Of a stretch of DNA of 64,000 bases, positions 57,862-64,000 are shown one piece after another. Below the pieces are notes generated by a model. It saw nothing but the letters and a program-made list of their open reading frames with translations. It did not search any database and was not told the DNA's origin. The position numbers were made by a program, and so were the translations under genes. The stretch is from Chimonanthus salicifolius (taxonomy: Eukaryota; Streptophyta; Magnoliopsida; Laurales; Calycanthaceae): the NCBI GenBank assembly GCA_013350335.1, contig CM023540.1, positions 4,836,001 to 4,900,000 on the forward strand, written 5' to 3'. Each line of letters opens with the position of its first letter. Within the stretch, counting starts at the first letter, position 1.

Positions 57862-59026
57862 TGTAACACCCCAATTTCTCAATGAAGTGGAAAATTACCA
57901 AAATGCCCTGAGTTGTTAAATTAATTATTTTGTGATGTTAAGTAAGGAAATAGTGGGGCCCATTGCTCAAAATAAAATCATATGAGCACATTATGAATGT
58001 TAAGTTTGATTGGTTGGGTAATTTTCATCATTTGGGTCAAAAATGGCTAAATGGGTCAAAGGGCCCAAATGGGACCCATCGGGTCAAAATGGATGATTTG
58101 ACCGTTTTGTGAATTTAAATTAAATGGGGTTAAGCCTATTTGATTGGGAATCAAGTGGAGAAGAAATGGGTAGGCTCGATCCATATGCAAAAAACCGATT
58201 ACAAATGACCAAATACCATAATTGGGTCATGGAGTCAAAAAAACGGGTCAAGGAGCTAAAGGTGGACCCAACGGGTCGGGTTGACTAGTTTGACCACGGA
58301 TGACCGTGTGGGCCCTCAATGGAACTCAAGTGTGAGATAATTCAGCTTGAGTTGGACTGATTTGGAGTGAGTCTAAGTTAAGAAAAGAGTTGACTCAAAT
58401 ATAGAGCATTAAATGTGATGAGTTGGGTTGGAATAAAAATATCTTGAGTTGGGTGAGTCAAAAATGGAAATCAAAGGGACTGTAAATCAGTGAGTTTAAT
58501 TGTAATTTGAAGAGGTTGGCTGGTCTCAAACCAACCAAAACAAGTCCCACACGTTGGGGACTTGTTTTGGTGAGTTCAATGGTGTATGATTAATGGAAAA
58601 ACATGGGTTTTGAGATGAGTTGCTTGGGGATCTGAATGGCTGCATGGGTAGCTGCCAAGGGGTGCCTTGGAGGGCACCCAATGCACATCGTTTTGTACAT
58701 GGATTGATGAGGAAGTGGAGGGGTTATGGTGGCTGAAATACAAAACCAATGAACACCATCACTTGGCCGATTTATCATTGCAAAGCCTAAGATTTTCCTC
58801 ATCTCTCTCTCCCTCTCTCCTCTCTCCAATTCGTTGTTCTTCCTAGCTGGAACATCAGAGGACTTTACACTAGTAGATCAAGCACAAAACAGCAAAAGAA
58901 AAGAAGAAATAACAGGGAGAAAACAAGGATCAAAGACAAGGAAGAAGTTTGGAAAATTTGGTAAGTATCTTTATGATATTTTGGTTTAAAAACATAAAAC
59001 AAGTAGGGTATGTATTGGGCCATGGT
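57862..59026 (+). mobile_element. LTR J, left (U3) part
   Basis: Plus-sense LTR of the H/I type starting TGTAACACCCCAATTTCTC, left TSD copy TTTAT (57857-57861). U3 with GGTCAA/TTGACC boxes (58020-58310), a perfect 14-bp palindrome CCAAAACAAGTCCC/GGGACTTGTTTTGG around ACACGTTG (58535-58570), GA-rich leader (58590-58930) and donor GGTAAGT (58960-58966). It breaks at TTGGGCCATGGT, the first half of a TTCGGCC-like palindrome, where LTR K is inserted. Confidence 0.88.
58535..58570. promoter_or_regulatory. U3 palindrome around ACACGTTG (LTR J)
   Basis: Perfect 14-bp arms CCAAAACAAGTCCC and GGGACTTGTTTTGG with loop ACACGTTG, an ACGT core. H (near 1360) and I (near 50145) have the same structure with small changes. 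It lies upstream of the GA leader, where promoter control sites are expected. Confidence 0.7.
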
Positions 59027-62000
59027 TGTAACACCCCGCCCTTTTCACTCTAATATTCAGAGTTTATTTTTTTTTAAATATAATAATCATGTGATCGGGG
59101 CGGAGTGTCACGACGCGAGTTAAGTTCGGACTTCTAAAGTCCGACCCTTAACTGGCCAAGCCCATGTGCGTATGGATTAAGTCCACAAACTGATCCGCAC
59201 ATGGTACAAATACAACTTGCGGAATTATACTTAGTTTTAATCTAACTGAGGTTATAATAGAACCTATGACTATTCCAATTTTCCATTCTTAGATAGCAAA
59301 GTACATAATCTTATTCTCCAAAATTACTAAATAATATTAATCTACCATTCAATCCAACCATCCAAAATAAACCAATCCACAGCATCTACTTATCTACTTA
59401 TTACATGCCAACAAATCTAGTTACCAAATTACAGTGTCCACATAACTCAAATAACACATCCATGAATAGTCCATTCAAAATATTCAAACCGCCCAAGTTT
59501 CCTTGCTTGGTCCTCTTCTCGATCCACGTTCTTCCCTTTCTCTACGTCATCCACTAAGGATATAGATAGGCGCTAGATCAACGCGCCCAGTAGTGTTTCC
59601 GAATAGGGCTACCACATGGTTAGTGAAAAACATGCAAATAATATAATAATAATACATGTGAGACAAAATTCCGTAAAAACATGCTATGTATGAAATGAAC
59701 ATGTAATGAGTCCCACCCATCACCATTCAACACAGCCATCACTTGACGGGATTCTCATCGTCAAGGTAACCCACATTGGACTTTCAGACACCCCGACGGA
59801 GTGTGGCCTCTGGATTCCTCTTGATGGGATTCTCATCATCAGGGTACCCCACAGTGGTCTTTCGGACGCCCCGACGGAGTGTGGCCTCCGGTTACAACAC
59901 CATCATCCCATGCCATGCATGAGATGTCTATGCAAATATATCATTTAGAAACATAACTTTACAATCATATAAGTTATCGAAATCAACATAAAACAGCATA
60001 TGAAATAGTGGTTAAAATAAAGGTAGGAAACCTACACTTGTTTACTTTGTTCGACCCTTTCTTTGAACCGTCTTCCGATCACGGCTTGTACACCGTTCTA
60101 GAAATCCCAAAACCTTATTTACATAACAGCAAGTTAAGCATTCATTCATGTGATTCTAACTTAGTCTAAGTCCCAAAAATCCACTTAAACTTCCATGTCC
60201 TATCTTAGCTATAGAACCCCATAGTTCGGCCATGAAATGGCCGACCCATGATTTGTCTAAATGTACACATAACAATTATTTATTAACCACTCAAGATGTT
60301 CCATGATCTTTTAAGTTTGAAACCATTTGATTTAATAAAATATTCCTCATAAAATGATCCATGGGGTTCGGCCATGCAGGTTCACTTTGTCCAATCATCA
60401 CCATGATTACTCATGGTTTTTACATGCTGATTCAACCATGAATAATACATGGTTCAGCCACTTATTAATCAACCAAAAACAGTACCCAAGTATCCCATTA
60501 ATTGCCACAAGAACACCATAACTTTATATGGTTTTAATCTCACAAAAACCATTAAATACTTTCATGGAAATGTCATACCATTTCATGGGTTCGACCAACC
60601 CAATTGGCTGAACCTCATGGCCTATGGTTTAGATCTATTTATCCAATTATAAACTTATCTTATTCTTAAATCAAAGCACATAATGATTACTTAAAATCCA
60701 TCCTACACTTAACCCAAATAACTATACAAAACAGTCCATGGTTTTCGTTCAAAAAGACCATCCAACTTAACCCTATCTTTTCATGGGGTTCAAATTAATA
60801 ACAACCCATAACTTAGCATTGGTGTTTCTTGAAACAAGAGCATAAAATAAATCATAGCTTCCCACATGCTTTTAAACCCAAATCCATCCTCAAAACAGTC
60901 CATGGGGTCCGACCATACACATGGCCGAACCCTATGGTTCTCTTAATGGAAACCCACCAATATTTATCTATGAAATTAATCAGCAAAATTAACATAAGAT
61001 AAATATGGTTCAGTCATGTTATATCTACTCAAAAACAGTAAGCTTAATTCCATATAAAAATCTTTTAAAAGCCCCACTCCAAAATATGGAATTTTGACTT
61101 TCAAACACCATAGAATCCACCAATTTTCTCATGGGGTTCGGCCATCCAAAGGGCCGAACCCTATGGTCCATATTTTTCCACTTTTAAACATCACATTCCT
61201 ATATTTAAACCATTGATGGATCTGGCCATACGATGGCCAGATCTCATTTTCTTAACCAATCTATTAAACAAGGGTTCAAAATGCACTTACGCATACCGCG
61301 TCTCCTTCGGTTCTTTTGACTCCTTCTTTGACCCTTTATTTCCTTGACCTCTCCTTCCCGCTTACTGTTCTTTGAACTGAGACTAATCTTGTTGCAAGAT
61401 CCTTGAGATAATTCAACCAAATGATATGGATTTGAGGGAGAGATAGAGAAAACTTTGGCCTTGAATGTATGTACTAAATCTTGATGCCAAAACCCTTTGG
61501 CTGAACTTGTCTTGATGAAAAGAGATTAATCCAAAGACTGATTAAGCAACCAGCTGCTGCTCTTGGTTTTGGAGAGATGATAACAGTCCAAGGAAGAAAG
61601 AGATAGAGATAGAGAGTAAAATGAGCCCTCTATGTTTAATCAAAACCAGCCCAAGGGATGGTGTCTCTAAGTGTCAACCTTTGTAACTCCCCTTTGCATT
61701 CAACATAAACCTTTATGCTGACTTATGGGTTTCATCCTTGGGATGAAACTCCTAAGACCTCAACGGTTCAGCCAAGGTAATTCAGCCCTTGTGTAACTCC
61801 CATCCTTTTGATACTCATCAACGCCAAAGTGGGGTTTTCATTTTTTTTTTAACATGAAACTCTTCCATGCTCCAACGTCCCTATGCATATCTTTGTGATT
61901 ATTTGCATTCTCTCATGTATTCATCTCTCATTATCCTTGCATTTGTCACTCTCAAAACAACCACCCCTCATATCTCCTTAGTAGCTGTTACATGCATGAA

Positions 62001-62608
62001 ATGTCTTATGCAACCAACGTCCCATGCAATCCATGTAACTTCAAAATGTAACTCCCATTCAAAATGTAACTCCCATTTTATTCATCACATAGATGGGAGT
62101 TACATGCATGGTAATGCCTCCCATGCACCAACGTTTTCCTTGCTTAAAATTTGGAATTAAAACACTTCCCCTCTCATTCACACACTTCACTCACTTACAA
62201 TAAATTTAACTCCCTGAACTCAACTTATTCATTTAATGTAACTCAACTAATAAATTCCACTCAACTCAACTCCAACATTTATTTCAACTCAAACCCAACT
62301 CAAACATTTAACTCATCTTAACCCAATTAAGTTTTGAGCTCACCAAATAGTCAAATATGTCAACTACGACCCATTGGGTCCAATTTGGCCATTTTGACCC
62401 ATTTAACAAAATTTGACCCAATTATGATTTTTGACCTGTTTAAGTATATCTTAAACATTTATTTGTTTTGTAAACAAAACTACCATCCTTTGGGTCTTGA
62501 TTGAACCATTGACCCATTTAAATTCAAATCAATTTTATCACAATGGCAATTCCGTAAATATGAATAATTTCATATAAATTGCTAACTTTGAAATTCCAGG
62601 GTGTTACA
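59027..62608 (-). repeat. Element K 3' LTR (left on the plus strand)
   Basis: 3582-bp LTR of the A type, starting TGTAACACCCCGCCC and ending CCAGGGTGTTACA. Left TSD copy ATGGT (59022-59026). U5 hairpins (59117-59203, arms CATGTGCG/CGCACATG and inner CGGACTT/AAGTCCG), core (59567-59592), two CCGACGGAG modules (59790-59890), TTCGGCC palindromes near 60209, 60361, 60590, 60901, 61133 and 61223 (several degenerate), sense donor near 61285, AACTCCC/GGGAGTT tracts (61700-62120) and TTGACC boxes (62380-62520). Confidence 0.93.
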
Positions 62609-62670
62609 ATACAATACTCTTTTTATAATTTTCGTCCCGAAAATCGAACGAAGTAGGATTTCAAAATAAA

Positions 62671-63837
62671 TCATACAAACAATTCAGGGTGAGTTATTCT
62701 CATCTCCGATTCCAGTTCCCAAGTGGCTTCCTTAACACCATGTCGATCCCATACCACCTTGACGAACTGAATCGCTCGGTTACGTAACACCCTTTGCTCA
62801 CTCTCTAATATTCTGACCGGCTTCTCGACATAAGTGACGTCGCTTTGCACATCTATATCTTGCACATTCAAAACATGAGACGGATCAGGGTTGTACTTCA
62901 TCAGCATTGACACATGGAATACATCATGTAGAGACGCCAATTGTGAAGGAAGTGCCAACTGATAGGCTATATCTCCCATCCTTCTGATAATTGAAAACGG
63001 TCCCACATATCTTGGCGACAATTTTCCTTTCTTCCCAAATCTCATGTGCCCTTTTCGTGGCGAGACCTTCAAGAATACCATGTCTCCTACTTCAAATTCG
63101 AGAAACCTCCTCCTTTTATCAGCATAGCTCTTTTGCCGACTCTGTGCGGTCAACAAATGTTGACGTATCAACTGGATCTGTGCAGTAGTTTCTGCAACCA
63201 ACTCGGGTCCTATCAGTGCAGGTTCGCCGACTTGGGTCCAGCACACTGGTGACCTGCATGGTCTACCATACAAAGCTTCGAATGGTGCCATCTGGAGGCT
63301 TGCTTGGTAGCTATTGTTATAAGAAAACTCCACCAATGGCAAATGATCCTCCCATCCACCTTTGAAGTCTAGCATGCACGCCCTCAACATGTCCTCCAAC
63401 GTTTGTACTGTTCTTTCCGATTGTCCATCGGTCTGTGGATGGAATGCTGTACTAATAAGTAGATCGGTCCCCATGGCCGACTGCATGCTCTGCCATACCC
63501 TGCCGGTGAATCGGCCATCTCTATCAGACACTATAGTCCGTGGGATACCATGTAATCTGATGATGTTTTTGATATATCTCCGACCCAATGTCTCTGATGA
63601 ATCCGTCATCTTGATAGGAATAAAATGTGCGGACTTGGTCAGTCGGTCTACCACAACCCATATAGCGTCATTGCCCTTCGAGGACCTCGGCAACCCCGTC
63701 ACAAAGTCCATGGAAATGTGCTCCCATTTCCATTCCGGCACTGCTAAGGGTTTGAGTAACCCTGGTGGCTTTTGATGTTCCATCTTAACCTGCTGACAAG
63801 TTAAACAATGAGCCACGAACTCTGCAACATCCTTCTT
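62671..63837 (-). CDS. Integrase and chromodomain (element K), 5' part cut off
   Basis: Frame open from the O insertion (63837) to the stop at 62671, about 388 codons, nearly identical in protein to the end of the A integrase ORF. It starts inside the zinc site ([10 protein letters not shown]), contains the triad [16 protein letters not shown] and TDGQSER, the GPF segment ([18 protein letters not shown]) and a chromodomain ([18 protein letters not shown] to [11 protein letters not shown]). Integrase would join element cDNA to the host chromosome. No start codon exists because LTR O separates it from the rest of pol. Without O this copy might have been intact. Confidence 0.93.
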   Translation of the reverse strand, partial: KKDVAEFVAHCLTCQQVKMEHQKPPGLLKPLAVPEWKWEHISMDFVTGLPRSSKGNDAIWVVVDRLTKSAHFIPIKMTDSSETLGRRYIKNIIRLHGIPRTIVSDRDGRFTGRVWQSMQSAMGTDLLISTAFHPQTDGQSERTVQTLEDMLRACMLDFKGGWEDHLPLVEFSYNNSYQASLQMAPFEALYGRPCRSPVCWTQVGEPALIGPELVAETTAQIQLIRQHLLTAQSRQKSYADKRRRFLEFEVGDMVFLKVSPRKGHMRFGKKGKLSPRYVGPFSIIRRMGDIAYQLALPSQLASLHDVFHVSMLMKYNPDPSHVLNVQDIDVQSDVTYVEKPVRILESEQRVLRNRAIQFVKVVWDRHGVKEATWELESEMRITHPELFV

Positions 63838-64000
63838 TGTAACGCCCCGCCCTTTCCGAGAGTTTCAGAGTCTAATTTTTTTTTTTTTATATAAACAACG
63901 GAAGAGAGCGGGCGGCGTCACGATGCGAGTTAAGTTCAGACTACCCAAGTCTGAACCTTAACTGGCCACCCATGTGTACATGGAATAGACCATGATAGTG
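63838..64000 (-). mobile_element. LTR O, start only
   Basis: It begins TGTAACGCCCCGCCC like LTR I, with hairpin 1 arms TTCAGACT/AGTCTGAA (about 63934-63954) and the first arm CCATGTGT of hairpin 2. Left TSD copy TTCTT (63833-63837). It is inserted in the zinc-binding region of the K integrase and continues beyond the window. Confidence 0.9.

Overview
The window is plant nuclear DNA made almost entirely of nested LTR retrotransposons. I found no host gene, tRNA, rRNA or CRISPR array. The elements are (i) one old, decayed Ty1/copia element of SIRE type and (ii) many Ty3/gypsy chromovirus copies of Tekay/Del type, with a chromodomain after the integrase, an initiator-tRNA-Met primer site and very long LTRs of 3.4-4.1 kb. 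This suggests gene-poor, perhaps pericentromeric, chromatin of a seed plant. The species cannot be named from the sequence.

Layout. The copia element (minus strand, called G here) is the oldest layer. Its pieces lie at 2061-3572 (RNase H, RT), 22939-23882 (integrase) and 43826-45688 (integrase N-terminus, protease, gag, primer site). A partial LTR (H, 1-2060) sits just past its pol gene. A solo LTR (E, 3573-22938, TSD GTGTG) split the RT. Inside E lie complete element A (6669-18846, TSD CTAAT) and solo LTR D (18854-22487, TSD AATTC). A second solo LTR (F, 23883-43825, TSD GTATA) split the integrase. It holds solo LTR C (25018-41036, TSD GAACC), which in turn holds complete element B (27108-39025, TSD GTGTT). 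To the right lie a rearranged LTR (P), a deleted element (L, about 47042-54931) split by solo LTR I (47315-50997, TSD CAACC), and a chain of insertions one inside the other: N (54932), J (57862), K (59027) and O (63838 to the window end).

State of the elements. A is very young: its LTRs differ by 3 substitutions and one 1-bp indel in about 4 kb. Yet about 950 bp covering the reverse transcriptase core is missing. B keeps the whole gag-PR-RT-RH-INT-chromodomain order but has stops, a 1-nt frameshift and a 19-C run. K has an open integrase-chromodomain frame up to the O insertion. L carries an unusual ORF with two zinc-knuckle-like motifs where gag should be.

Most interesting signal. The LTRs of all chromovirus subfamilies share one internal architecture, although much of their sequence has diverged. 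In the sense direction the order is: a U3 rich in TTGACC and TGGGCC motifs; a subfamily-specific palindrome with an ACGT core; a GA-rich leader; a strong 5' splice site; an array of TTCGGCC/GGCCGAA palindromes; short hairpins with compensatory changes; a GGGCG/CGCCC core followed by a pyrimidine tract and TAG/CAG; then two hairpins with covarying stems just before the LTR end and primer site. I infer a roughly 2-kb intron inside the LTR and a structured U5 leader. I cannot cite an earlier description of this combination. At 45689-46060 a strand switch took place exactly at one of the palindromes.
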